A stretch of 64,000 bases of DNA from Aurelia coerulea. Its lineage: Eukaryota > Cnidaria > Scyphozoa > Semaeostomeae > Ulmaridae. The notes below the pieces were generated by a model. That model had not been told where the DNA came from, did not search any database, and worked only from the letters and a program-made list of their open reading frames with translations. Position 1 is the stretch's first letter, and every line of letters begins with the position of its first letter. Positions 1-13,100 of this stretch are shown piece after piece. Location: contig CM076960.1 in assembly GCA_039566865.1 (NCBI GenBank), positions 17,466,501 to 17,530,500 on the forward strand, in the 5' to 3' direction. The translations under genes and the position numbers were made by a program.

Positions 1-612
1 ATAAGAAGTTTGAACAAGGCACCACGATATTCTTCGAAAAAACTGGATGGTACCGAGGTATAAAGAAGAGTAAACCTGACCGAGCTGAATTATTTAGCAT
101 AAGAAGTTTGAACAAGGCACCACGATATTCTTCGAAAAAACTGGATGGTACCGAGGTATAAAGAAGAGTAAACCTGACCGAGCTGAACTATTTAGCATAA
201 GAAGTTTCAACAAGGCACCACGATATTCTTCGAAAAAACTGGATGGTACCGAGGTATAAAGAAGAGTAAACCTGACCGAGCTGAACTATTTAGCATAAGA
301 AGTTTGAACAAGGCACCACGATATTCTTCGAAAAAACTGGATGGTACCGAGGTATAAAGAAAAGTAAACCTAACCGAGCCGAACTATTTAGCATAAGAAG
401 TTTGAACAAGGCACCACGATATTCTTCGAAAAAACTGGATGGTACAGAGGTATAAAGAAGAGTAAACCTGACCGAGCTGAGCTATTTAGCATAGGAAGTT
501 TGAACAAGGCACCACGATATTCTTCGAAAAAACTGGATGGTACCGAGGTATAAAGAAAAGTAAACCTGACCGAGCCGAACTATTTAGCATAAGAAGTTTC
601 AACAAGGCACCA
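1..612. repeat. 98-bp tandem satellite, 6.2 copies
   Basis: Units start at 1, 99, 197, 295, 393, 491 and 589, so the period is exactly 98 bp. Copies differ by only a few substitutions (for example gagctgaa versus gagccgaa near the unit end). The last unit breaks off after about 24 bp. The array starts at the window edge, so it is probably longer. No open frame is conserved across units. Confidence 0.95.
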
Positions 613-1155
613 CCAACCACCAAAGCGGTTTAGTTGTCTAATTGCAAACGGTCAACAAGACGACTTTATAAAACACAAATACGGCACGGAAAGAACACTA
701 CAGAGTTTGCAACGTGTCAGTGGAGGCTCTGCTGCGTGCAGTCTTTCTTTGTCAAACTGAAAGAACCTTTCAATTTTACAAAAATGAAACACTGCATGCA
801 GGCTACTGCTTCGAGGCTTGAGGGCCTCATGAGTCTCTCTCGTTTATATAAGCATTGTTAGCCAGCCAAATAAAAGATCCAAGTCTGTGTGATATGACAG
901 ATTGTGCATCATGCGATGGAATGCATCAGTTCAATGAATAGGCCAGTTTGTGCAATACTACATTTCGTGCTATACTACACTTCGTGCAATACGTCAGTTC
1001 TTTCTTGGAACCCGACTGTGACGAATAAACAATCCTCAAAATCTTTGCAATGCATGTGGCTTCTGAAAGGACGATGTGTTGTTGGTGTGGAATTGGTTGA
1101 CAACGGCGAAATACTTGTGAAATACTCTATTAGAACGGTAAAGTAGAAAGCTATG
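613..1155. other. Unassigned flank of the satellite
   Basis: I recognise no gene here. A TATA-like tttatataag (about 842) is followed by two AATAAA motifs (about 868 and 1024). This could be the promoter and polyadenylation region of a degraded LTR-type element, but I could not find paired LTRs or a coding region. Confidence 0.3.
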
Positions 1156-1450
1156 TTTGAGCAGTAAGATCGAATGTTTTATCTCAACAGTATTTGAACA
1201 GCAAATGCAATGTCCGTTTGAACTTTGAGTGAAATTCCCCAATTAAGCAATGAATGAAATAGAACGGGATTGGAAAAGGAAGGATAAAATATGCCAATTG
1301 AAAAGTTGGTGAAATACAGCACGATTTGAACAGCAAGGGTGAAATATGCCAGTTGAACAGCAATTGAAATACTGCACGGTTTGAGCAACAGAGTGAAATG
1401 TGCCATTTGAAAAGATTGGTGAAATACTACATTCGAAAAGGACGATGAAA
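1156..1450. repeat. Degenerate short tandem repeat
   Basis: Irregular units of roughly 28-34 bp carry the recurring words ttgaacagcaa, gtgaaata and tgccatttgaa. Long frames on either strand here are by-products of the repetition. Confidence 0.6.
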
Positions 1451-2051
1451 TGGTCTGTCGTTGCCATCAACTGCCAATGCTTGTTGCATCCCTCGTTAAA
1501 AAGCATATGATACAGGCATGGTGTAATATACAGTATCGAATATGCGATACATGACACTGCACTTCAGTTCTTTAGTAGATTCAAAATCTTAAAAACAGCC
1601 ACTAATACGGTGTCGTTCAATGTAAGTCACGTGAGCATTGATTGATCGTTCAATCATTGATTGATTGTTCATTGAGCGTTCAAGTGAGACAACGTTATAC
1701 CAAGGGTAAAAAGTGGTCGAGCTGTAGCGTGCATCCAGTTGAAAACTTTGCAAGTTATCAGTACCAAAAATCGTGGCAGTCATGGCCTTCTCAAAGCAGT
1801 CTATTTTCTGCAAGCAAACTATCCACAACTTTTTCTGTCAAGCTTTTTACTCTATTTCTACAGTTTCATACAGATCCTTCCTCCAGGTCCAAAGATGTCT
1901 ACAGTTGGTGTAAATTCTTCACATCTTCCACAGTAGTCCAGTAACTCATTAGGTAGCCCTTAATGACATATTTTTACAACAGGTCCCTCCAATAAGTTTG
2001 TCCTTGATACAAATCTTTGTTGGTCTTTTTGGTACTCGGAGAGATGAGGCA
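1451..2051. other. 3' flank of the cadherin gene
   Basis: This lies downstream of the minus-strand cadherin stop codon. It should contain the 3' UTR, but I found no clear AATAAA on the minus strand, so the transcript end cannot be placed. A stretch rich in attgattgatt words lies at 1640-1680. No gene is seen. Confidence 0.4.
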
Positions 2052-2426
2052 TCAGCATGTTCCCTGGGTAGCTCCCATATAAAACCTCCTCGCAGTACCA
2101 GGATACCTCCTGCCCCCAATAATATCAATATCAGTGTCCAGCACTATTGATAACCTCCTCACCAGCAATTGAGGCTCTGAACTTGACATTCTCCCCATAG
2201 CTCCCCGTCTTCTTCTTCTACGTGATCCTCTTGACCCCCTGGAGCTTTTTCCACTGAGCACTACTTGATTCTGGCTGAAATTACTGGCGACGGAGGGCGC
2301 TCTATAAATTGTACCGCAACTTGAATTTGCAAACGGGATTGAGGATGCTTTTGAGTCATACCTTGATAACTGCTTGCCAATTATGATCTCCTCCTCAGTG
2401 GTGTTGTTATTTGCCAAAGGTTGCTC
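2052..2426 (-). CDS. Cadherin exon 21: cytoplasmic C-terminus and stop
   Basis: Residues 837-960 and the TGA stop. A strong pyrimidine-tract acceptor precedes it and phase 0 matches exon 20. Features: an acidic start (NNTTEEEIIIGKQ), Ser/Tyr-rich middle, then GSRGSRRRRRRGAMGR (six Arg in a row), and LDTDIDIIGGRRYPG. The end (GATQGTC) is not an obvious PDZ ligand. The frame is open throughout, but there is no recognised domain. Confidence 0.75.
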   Translation of the reverse strand, partial: EQPLANNNTTEEEIIIGKQLSRYDSKASSIPFANSSCGTIYRAPSVASNFSQNQVVLSGKSSRGSRGSRRRRRRGAMGRMSSSEPQLLVRRLSIVLDTDIDIIGGRRYPGTARRFYMGATQGTC

Positions 2427-4091
2427 CTGAATGGGATAAAGCAAAAGTCTACAACGGCAAACATATTGATAAAGTTACTGAGAAAAATTGCACAGGGTGT
2501 TAAAATGGTGTATTCATACAGGGGGCCACTTGGAAATGCAAGAACTCTTTGGTTCAGAGCTGTCCTAGCAAGATATGGTGCAAATATTTTAGAACCTCGC
2601 GGCTGAAAACGCATTACCCAGATTCAAGCCAACTAAAATGCCCAATCTCTCATTTTTTGCACGAAAAGCAGCTTATAAGCAGATGTACTATCATATTTGT
2701 AGATAAACCCTCCTTGAAGTGCGATTTTTATCGTTGATTTGTAACTATCGTGGTCTTTGTCACAAAGCAGAATAAAAGGAAAACCTGGATTTTTCTTTGG
2801 TGAAAAACAAATCTAAAGTGAGCTAAAGCTTGGAGGCAATTCATAGGAGAGATTAAATGAGTACGATAGCGACAAATGATCAGGACGGCTGTGCAGGATT
2901 TGATGATCTGAATTTTTCAATTACAAACCAAAGGAGAGTTCAAGGGAGTCTACCTTGTAGGAAATGTGTTTCTTCCCAGTATTGTACCCGTGACCCAGTT
3001 CACAGAGTAATTGGTGTCCTGTGACCCAGTCCTGTTAATCTGTGTATATCATAAGAAACTAAGTTTTTTTAGTCACAAGGATTTTCAAACTCTAACGTCT
3101 GTTACTGTTGACCAATAAAAAATCACGCTGTCTGCTTCCCTGTGGCCAACTCGTATAACTGTTGATCTGGTATTACATCAACACCGGAATTTGAAACCAC
3201 AAAGTTATTCATACGTCATCTTGACCTTGAGAGGACTGACTCTGTGTACTGCTGGGTCACGGTACAGTTCTGGGACACTCTCTGTACTGGGTCACAGGAC
3301 ACCAATTACTCTACAGTACTGGGAATAAACACACTTCCTACAAGGTAGGTGCCCATGGATGGTTTTGTGAAAAATAATCTTCTTACCTCATCTTCTTGGT
3401 CTCCATACATTTCTATCAAATCAGGAAGATCCGAAGTGATTGTTAACCGATGCGATGTGTTTCCAATATCGTCTTGGCTGCCACACCTATAAAAGAGTTC
3501 ATAAGAAATTCTAAGCAGCTGTCAGGAATAGATGAGAAAATCAAAAGACAGCCGTCTTTCGAATAATATTTTTCATATATTTTTTTAACGTCTAAAAACT
3601 TACTTATTCTCTGTAATTTTGTTTTTCCTATTTCTTATGAGAATATAAAGCACCGAAGAGCAATCATTACTGTTATTATTACTATTATTATTGTACTACT
3701 ATTATCAATATCATTATTATTGCTATCATTATTACTATTTATTATCATTTATTAATTATTATTTTACTCCAGGGTGAACATTTGCTAATGTGCCAACCAT
3801 GTCATTTTCTTGTTTACGCTAAAAAACAGTTTGGAACAAAACGTGATTTTCATTCCCACTTGGTTTTAATTTCGGGGGTAGTCATGTTTCCTGGGAATAG
3901 GGTTCTTTGTAGTGAAATGTAATTCTACTTTATCTTTAGTTTTACCTTGGCTGTTTATCACGTAGTATAAATTCTCGGTTGTCCTTTAGAAAGTAGTGCT
4001 GACGAAGATTTTTAATCGAAACGTTCAAGATTCTAACAGTTGTGTTTTTATTCATTTTATTTCTGTTAATTTTTGATGGTGGTTTAGTTCA

Positions 4092-4130
<39 letters not shown>

Positions 4131-7100
4131 TATTATTACTATATATTATTATTTATCTATTATTATTATACTATTATTATTACCATTATTTTTACTATTA
4201 TTACTAGAAGATAACTTACCAATAGGAATTGTTGTCAAAATTATTTCTGAATTTGATCATGCTTTCAGCTTGCGAAGAATTCGTTTCTCCATAATATCTG
4301 GAAGAATAAGGGAAATTTTTTCATAACCAGTATGTTCAATGACATTCAATAATTTACCCGGCTTCAATCGGTCATTTCTTCACGTTGATATGGGAGGCTT
4401 TTGCAGAAAACCCCATTCAAAAACCTGTAAAACAGGAGTGAAACAGGCGAACAAAATGCCCGTCGTTTTCCTTCCTAGCAATAATGACACTTGCATGTGT
4501 TCATGTATTTTGTCACCTTGGGAGAATGGAATCCCCTGAATGAGTTATTCATACTAGGGGAAGACTTTTTCACCCCCCCCCCCCAAGAGGATAGACGTGC
4601 TAAAGCGTTTTCAAGTCATTGCTGTAAGGTGAAAGTATGAGGAAAAATTGCTTGTGATTTTAGCACGTTTTTCAAGGTTTCTCGAAGGGACTTTCTCGAC
4701 AAAATTGCTGGTAAAATGTGAACGGAGTGACCGATTGCAGCCAGGAAAAATTCTGAAAATAATAGAATATGCTGGCTATTCAATCAGATATTGCCATTGC
4801 AAAATATCATTGCTCATATATTTGGAAGCAGTAGCCATTCAAACAGGAATTGTTTTTATTGACTCACCCAGTAGTAGACTGTGGCTTTAGCTTAGAAAGG
4901 CTCTAGCTTAGAGAGCGCGTGGCCGAGTGGTTAAGGCGACTGACTCGTAAACCAAAGGTCAGAACGGCCGAGGTTCGAATCCCGCGCTGGACAGTTTGGT
5001 CGCTGTCCGTAACTCTAGCCCTGGTCGGCCAGAGCCATGTGAGGGAAATCTGGTAGCTGCGGCGGGTTGATGGTAAAACATCCGTGGCCCCTGCTGGAAA
5101 TAAGTCTCTCTCAGACTTTCGCAGGCTAGCCACGTTAAATATGATTACCTACCTACCTACCTACCTACGTACCTAGAAACAAAATGTTTTGAAAATAAGG
5201 TTCTTCAAACTATGATTTAATACAATAGCAGTCATCTCAAAACAAGTCTAATCCCTGACACAGTAACACTAAAACAAATTAAAAAGGCTTCTCTAAATCC
5301 TTCTTGCTTACTATTAAACACGGTCATCGTTGTTTTGATGATCTGAAATGGCTGTAAATCGATCCCCTGTTTTGACAACTTTTTTGAGAATTTCAAGCAT
5401 GCCCTTTTCCTTGAAATCCTTAATTCGGGAAATTTACTGTGCTGAAAAAAATTGCGATACTCATACAGCAGAAACCCGCATAAAAGAACCTAGGTTTTTT
5501 CTGGGCAGCCTGAATTGGTTCTTAATTAAATGGCTGCTATTCAAAATTCCAGCCTGTAAGGTTCTCAAAAAGGTTCTTATATACGAGCAGGCCTCGCACA
5601 CATTAACACTGTTTTCCAGCCCAAGAATTGTTGAGATTTCTTGAGAATTCTTGAGAACAAATCTTTTGTACCAATGAAGAAGTCTGATCAGGATGTGAAG
5701 AATTCTAAACATTCTTGTCATTTTAATAATTACATGAAAGCTATTAAATAAGATAACGTAGGTTAGTGTTTTAGCGACAGAATAACATTTGAAGCATTTC
5801 GATCAGCCATTTATTTTTTTCTTTAACAGATTGCGTTGGGTTACCTTTTTCTGGGTCACCCGGTGGACTTGCTACAAGTCTCTCTCGCGGAAAAACGGGG
5901 GGAGGAAAAAATAGGCTTGTAGCAAGTCCAGTCACCCGGTAGCTCGTGAAGTATTTTTGGGTGACCCCATAAGTTATTGAAATATATACTTACTTTCTTT
6001 TAACAACACACGCATATATAACTCCAATACATCCCAGAACTGCCAAAGCACAAGACACTCCAATGATTATGTACAAAGTCATTCCATCCTTTTTTGTGTT
6101 ATCTTTCGACTTCTTTTCAACTGATTTTGATTTATCAATCCGCACTGCGAATTCTGGAACTTTCCAATTTGTTATATTCCATTTTTTGTTGAATTCACTG
6201 GTGACATGCTTTCCAAGACGATAATACAACCTATGGAATAAAATTAAGGAGGTAAAAAACCAAGAGCTCTTGTAAGGTTACAATACAGTAAGGCCCCGCA
6301 TTTAAGAAACCACCTAAGAGAAACTTTTAGGCTACTGAAAAATAATTAGCTTCCTTACTTATAAGAAACTCTTGAGACTCATATCCAAAATGAGGTTTCT
6401 TGTATTTTGACCAATACTAAGTCCTGGTCTGACGGTCTGGGGACTATCCCACTGCATGCAGGGCTCATAAGAAATTGCTACAAAGATGTCTTTGATTTAA
6501 CAGATTTTTACCTAAATTTTAATTGATGTTCTTGACAATCATTGATAACATACACATATGGCTAATCTATCTATAAATAACCCTTTTCTGTTGTAACCTA
6601 TTTTTCCAGGACTTTCCAGAAAAGAAACTAGAAACTTAAGAAATTTTTAGCCTAAAAAAATGAAAAAGTATCAAAGATATAAGAAACCTTTTAGGCTGAG
6701 GTGTGAAAAAGTGGTTTCTTAAATGCGGGGCCTTAATGTATGGCAAGAATCCATCGAATTGAGTTGGAACTCGTAGATTAAATCGAAATTAGTTAAATAT
6801 AGGTTTGCGGACATTGGCCATTCCTTTCAATGATCATTGGAGATTTTAGCAAAGAAATTATCGAATAAAATCAATGGTCACAAAATACATGAAGATTTTG
6901 GTTTACATATTATAAAGGTGAATTGAACGAAATTAAACGCACCTTAGAACACGAGGCCTTGAAAGAACTTTTCGTGTTGTCCTGTTGTAGGCATTAATCT
7001 TGATCTCTGACCTAAAAATGGATAGAAAATTACATAAAGTAAATACCAAGTGAGCAAATTATTTCTTCTTTTGGAACCTGCCAAAGCTTTAATGTGATCC

Positions 7101-10100
7101 CGAGTGTTATATCCTAGACTATAGTTGTGTTTTTGTTCATTTGTCATTTGTTTTAAACATTCACACTTACATTGTTTATATTGTCGAAGCTTTCGCCTCA
7201 CTTCTGAGGCCCCATCAGCAACTGAGTTGAGGCCTCATCATGATTTCTGAGGCCTCGTGAGTTGCTGATGAAGCCTCAGAAGTGAGGCGAAAGCTTCGAC
7301 AACATAAACAATGTAAGTGTGAGTGTTGAAAATAATGGTAAATAAACAAAAACACAATTACAAATTATTCCTACAATCGGTTAAACTATAATCAGTAAGC
7401 AATGAAATGTAATAAATAAACTATGCTTGTTTTTATTTGTTTTTAAAAATGCATTCCTATAAACCCGTTTGATATTCATAAAATTGACGTTTTCTCAACT
7501 AGAAAATAAGTTGATTCAAACTACTCAATACCACGAAAATTCCCTTGAAAGTGTCATACATAAAGATTCAGCTGCAGTTTAATATATTACATTGAGGTTT
7601 TCTTTCCTTTTTAGAAGATAAAGCCATTTGTCGCCTTGTCGCCAAGAGCTGCTGCCTTTGCATGTACAAACGCCGATGATGCAGATGGGAAATTGCAGAA
7701 AAAAATATACCATGTGATAGAGTAGCATAGGCTCCAAATCTTTAAGTCCGAATTAAAAGGTGGGTGTAAATTCTATGACCTATTTCTTCTGATTGAATGG
7801 CTTGAAAGAAACTTTAGCTACTTATCTATAATTCTACCGTTAGACTATTCAGAAATTTTGAATATTTTCGAAATTACAACGTATTTCTTATTCAAAATCA
7901 TTTGAGGATGTGACGTCATCAAATTTCTAAATAATAAACCAGAAGAGTAATAAAATTTTGCTTGGCACCATATTGTAGATATTCGTAAACTATGGGGTTC
8001 TTGTAAATCATTTTATGTTGCGTCAAACAGTTTAGAAATTACAATGGTTTTAATTTTTTTCGAAATATTTTTCTTGAATTCTTGAAAAAGAAGAAAAGCG
8101 CTCTTAAAGTCTGAAAATGTTAAAGATTTCACAAAAGTCCAACGGTAGAATTGTAGCAAAATAGCTAAATTTTCTTTGAAGTCATTCAGTTAAAAGAAAT
8201 ATGTCATTAAGTTTTACACCAACCTTTTCAAGATTTGGAACCTATGCTTGATAGAGCAAGGTTTGAACCTTTAGTTTGGCACAAATAACTAATATCAAAA
8301 CTTTCGTTGCATTGGAGCTTTAAAGAGAATCAACGGAGATAAAAGCCCCGCGCGGCAGGAGTCTGGGTATTCTATTATTAGCCTATTGTATTTGATTATT
8401 TAGAGACGTTCGTGGTTATTGTTTAGCAAGAGGAACAATAAAGTACGCAGGAGTTTTCTTTGTCCTCTTTATAGATTGCCTCCACTTAGCTCCGTTGATT
8501 CACTTTAAGCCATAAAATGATCATATCATTCCTCTTCATTCCAGTTCATCCTTTTTACATCACGTAGCAAAACAACAACAAAAAACGTCAGTAGCTATGC
8601 TTACCCTTTCTTGCCTTCTCTTGCAACAATGTCAATGATGTCTATATCTAAGCCAATTAGGTTCTGCAGGTTTCTGTGGATAAAATGTACAGGGTGACGT
8701 CACAATAGGTCAAACATAGCCACATATGTACAGGAATTACATTGAATCCAAATTGATTAATTTCTAACTCCCTTTCATCTAGCATAGGTTCCGAAATCTT
8801 TAACTCGGCGTAAACAGGTGGGTGTAAAATTCTATGACCTATTTCTTCTGATTGAATGGCTTGAAAGAAACTTTAGATACTTATCTGTATTATACTGTTG
8901 GACTTTTTAAAATTTTTGAATATTTTTCGAAATTACAGCATATCTTACATTTCAACTCATTTGAGGATGTGACGTCATCAAATTTCTAAATCATAAACCA
9001 GAAGAGTGACAGACTTTTGCTTGATACCATATTGTAGACATCCATAAACTATGGTTTTCTCCGAAATTATTTCACGTTGCGTCAAACAGTTTAGAAACTG
9101 CGATGGTTTTAAGTTTTTTTGAAAATTTTCTTGAATTCTTGAAAAAGAAGAAAAACACTCTAATTCGGAAAATATTGAAGATTTCAAAAAGGTCCAACGG
9201 TAGAATTTTTGAGAAATAGCTAAAGTTTCTTTGAATTTATTCAGTTCAAAGAAATAGGTCATTGAATTTTACACCGGCCTGTTTAAAGATTTGGAACCTA
9301 TGCCTTTCATCTAAAATTTGTACGTTATGCAATGATATTATTCAAGATCGCAGTGCACGAAAATTTTGAAATATTGGAGGATGAGACAAATTTTCACAGG
9401 GAGCGCCGCAGTCTCTCTGATTTCAAATGCATTTCCCACTGAAACGAGCATAAATCAATTTTCAAGGGGAAGCATCTAACAACGATTTAGATCAGCTTCT
9501 AACCTCCTGTTCGCGTTTTTACCACCAAATTTTAAAGACTTGTAATTAATAGTGAAACAAATGAAATAGGGAAAAACACTTTGCTTCCTGAATAACACAG
9601 GATAAAAAAAGAACAATTTTGCAATCTTTTCAGGGTTGGTGAGGTTACCTGAAACACAAATCTTTTATTTGCCCTTCAAGGAAGAGAAAATTTTGAAATG
9701 AAAGGAAAATTTCGGGTATCATCTACATGATAGAGCTTGGATAATTTTGACGGGAAACAAAAGTTCTAAATGGAAGAAATAACAGAAACAAGGCAGGGAA
9801 AATTTAAACTTACACTTAAACTTACACAAAAACTTAAACTTAACTGGGAAGCATAGGCGGGTCATACTTTTACATTGACGGGGCATCATTTTAGCGACGT
9901 CATTACTGGGGGGGGGGGGTGTGACTCTGTTGTTCAGCTCTGTTATCAAGTCTCATACATCTGAACAATGGTTTCAATCAATGTTACCTTCTGAACAATT
10001 CTGACTTTGCTTGCATGACCAGTTTATTGTTCAGTGAAACGCATAACACATCCACGCTCGCTTCCTCAACTCTGAAAATCACAGTGACATTTCTCTTGGC

Positions 10101-13100
10101 AATATTGAATAGAACTTCACCAGGGTTGTCTCTGGCACCGATAACCATACGGAATGTCCTTCCAGCTTTCGACATTAATGATGACGACACGCTGATTGCC
10201 CCTGTTTTGGTGTTTAGTGAGAATAAGGACTTGCTGTTTGTTGAAATCATGTAGTATCTTGTTGTGCCAAAGTTTCCAGCATCGTGATCAACAGCCTAGA
10301 AGTAGAATATTGAATTTAAATTTCAAGCATAGGTTCCAAATCTTTAACTCGGCGTAAAAAGGTGGGTGTAAAATTCAATGACCTATTTCTTCTGATTGAA
10401 TGGCTTGAAAGAAACTTTAGATACTTATCTATAATTCTACCGTTGGACTTTCCAGAAATTTTGAATATTTTTCAAAATTACAGCGTATTCTACATTTCAG
10501 CTCATTTGAGGGTGTGACGTCATCAAATTTCTAAATCATAAACTAGATGAATGACAGACTTTTGCTTGATACCATATTGTAGGCATTCATAAACTATGGT
10601 TTTCTTCGAAATTACTTCATGTTGCGTCAAACGGTTTAGAAATTACGATGGTTTTAAGTTTTTTTGAAAATTTTTCTTGAATTCCTGAAAAAGAAGAAAA
10701 ACACTCCAACTCTGAAAATATTTAAGATTTCAGAAAAGTCCAACGGTAGAATTATAGAGAAATAGCAAAAGTTTCTTTGAAGTCATTCAGTACAAAGAAA
10801 TAGGTCACTCAATTTTACACCAGCCTTTTTAAAGATTTGGAACCTATGCTCTACAGCAATAAACTAAATATAAAAGGAATAACATTAATTTCAATTATAA
10901 ACGGTGCTAACTCTCTTCTATAGATATTGACGTTTAACAAAAGAAGATAAGGAATTGTTGTGAGATTCCTGGTTTGAAAGTCAAATAAGAAACCTTTGTG
11001 TGATTTGCTTCTGTTCGGAGACTCACAGCATTATCATAGGCAATTTTCAAACCGCTTTCTTTTGTGTCATTTTACGCATACAATGGGCAAAAACCGTTGA
11101 GATATCTTTGTCACGAATCATCAAATTTTTAATGTTTTGGTTACTTATTAAAAAGCTGGTCTTTCAAGGATTTTCTAGTCGTAAAAAACCTTCTACTCCA
11201 AATGAGACGGCAAATTCAAGTTCTACCTTGAAAAGGCATAAGGATTAGAATGAAGTCAACTGGCTACAAACCTTTACATTAGCAACAACGGTTCTCAGTC
11301 TAACATCTTGAAACAGCCTCACAATCACTTGAATTTCTTCAAAAACAGGAGCATTGTCATTTAAATCGCCAACTTTGATTTCTACGGCAGCATCAACCGA
11401 CCTGAAAAGAAAAAGAAACTGTAATTTCTGAGAATAGGGAACTTAAAGGTCCCTGTGCAACGTCACTGCATTGAGACCGCAAATATATCCTGGTCCCCTG
11501 TGATTGATCATTTTTGATGATCAGGAATTAAGATGGCTACCTCGAGGCAGGAACTTCTCGCGAGATCGAAGCTTTCCCTCTCCTGAACCAATGTGTATGG
11601 CAGAGAATAAAGTTGGGAGACTAAGTCGTGGTGAACCCCAACATGCCTTGTACTGTAGTAAGTCTACGTGTGAATTTTGGACAAGACTGAAGTCAGAAGT
11701 TTCAGGCAGTAGTGACGTGAAGTCAATTTCAAACAACAACTTTGCTCTGTAGTTGTTGCAGAGTTATCACACATCCTTCACAGATTCGTGTACTCACTGT
11801 ACACAAGTTGAAAAGTGAAAACACTGACTAACAACCATGCTTATGGCATCAAAGAAAACGGCAATGATTGTGATGTGACGTACGATATACTTGTTTCCCA
11901 CCGTGCTTCCGCGCGGCTTTTGTGCTTTGTTCATCTCTTTCACGAAGCACTGAGCCTGCAAAGCACTAACGTTGCACAGGCCCCTTTAACACGGGAGGCA
12001 GTAGGTTGAATACATTCCTTGAAGATGGGAGAATAATATTTACGGATTTGAATTACTCACCGTCTGTCCTCAAACTTTTTGGCATTATCAGTAGCTCTTA
12101 CAAGTAATGGAATCATTGCATCTTTTTCTCTATCCAATTTCACAGCAGTGTACAACCATCCAGTAATTGTGTTGATCGTAAACTTCTTGGAAAAGCCTCG
12201 TGCATCAGGTACAATGCTATATGTCACTACTGAGTTGACGTCAGAATCTTTATCATTAGCATGGATCTACAAAAAGTAAACAGATTTGTTACGTAATGTA
12301 AAATATCATTTTGTTAATGTGGCTTTTTTTCTTTTGTTGGAACATAGTCGTAGGAACAAGGGCAGATTTTGTAATACAATAGCATGAGTTGCTTTTATTG
12401 ACACCTCAATTCAAAGCGATTAGCTATCACAGACAAAAGAAATTCTCTCAACCAGTAATTCAAAACAAACAAGGCCGCAAAAGTTTCTTTGAAACCCAGG
12501 TAGCTAGCTCGCTCGTTGTGCATTCCAGAAACTGTTTTTAAGGGCAAAAATGAGCGTAGATCGAAGAAGAAGGATGCATCTACACATCTGCCGCGGGCAT
12601 TTTATTTTTTTGGTTCAAAAGCCGTTTAGGAGGTGATTCAATTCTCTTATTTTTTTGGGTGTTATCAAAACATTTACTGCCCAGCTTCTGGACCAAAGAA
12701 ATAAAATGCCCGCGGTAGATGTGTAGATATATCCTTCTTCTTTCGATCTATGCTCATGTTTGCCCATAAAGATAATTTCTGGAATGTACAGCGAGCGAGC
12801 TAGCTACCTGGGTTTCAGAGAAAATTTTGCGGCTTTGTTTGTTTTGAATTACTGGTTGATAGAATTTCTTTTGTCTGTGATCGCTAATCGCTTTGAATTG
12901 AGGTGTCAACAAAAGCAACTCGTGCTATTGTATTACAAAATCTGCCCTTGTTAGTCGTAGGAGGAAAACGGCCTGGAGGCACTAAATTCCTAACTCTTGA
13001 TAGATTGCTCGAGCCTGGACCTCCGAAGGACCTCTGGGTTGTTCATGTTGCTCGTCAAACCTTAAAGCGCCAATCACAATGGCGAATTGTGTGCTCTGGG

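Noticed and set aside
1..612. CRISPR array
   Set aside because: Units of 98 bp are repeated end to end with no unique spacers, and the window is animal DNA.
4042..4326. 94-codon frame with poly-Ile that looks like a membrane protein
   Set aside because: Product of the ATT array.
4911..4985. Functional tRNA-Ser or tRNA-Leu gene
   Set aside because: A and B boxes are good, but the anticodon arm does not form a 7-base loop and the sequence continues into a SINE body with a microsatellite tail.
10015..10254. Plus-strand frame of 79 codons
   Set aside because: Antisense shadow of cadherin exon 16.
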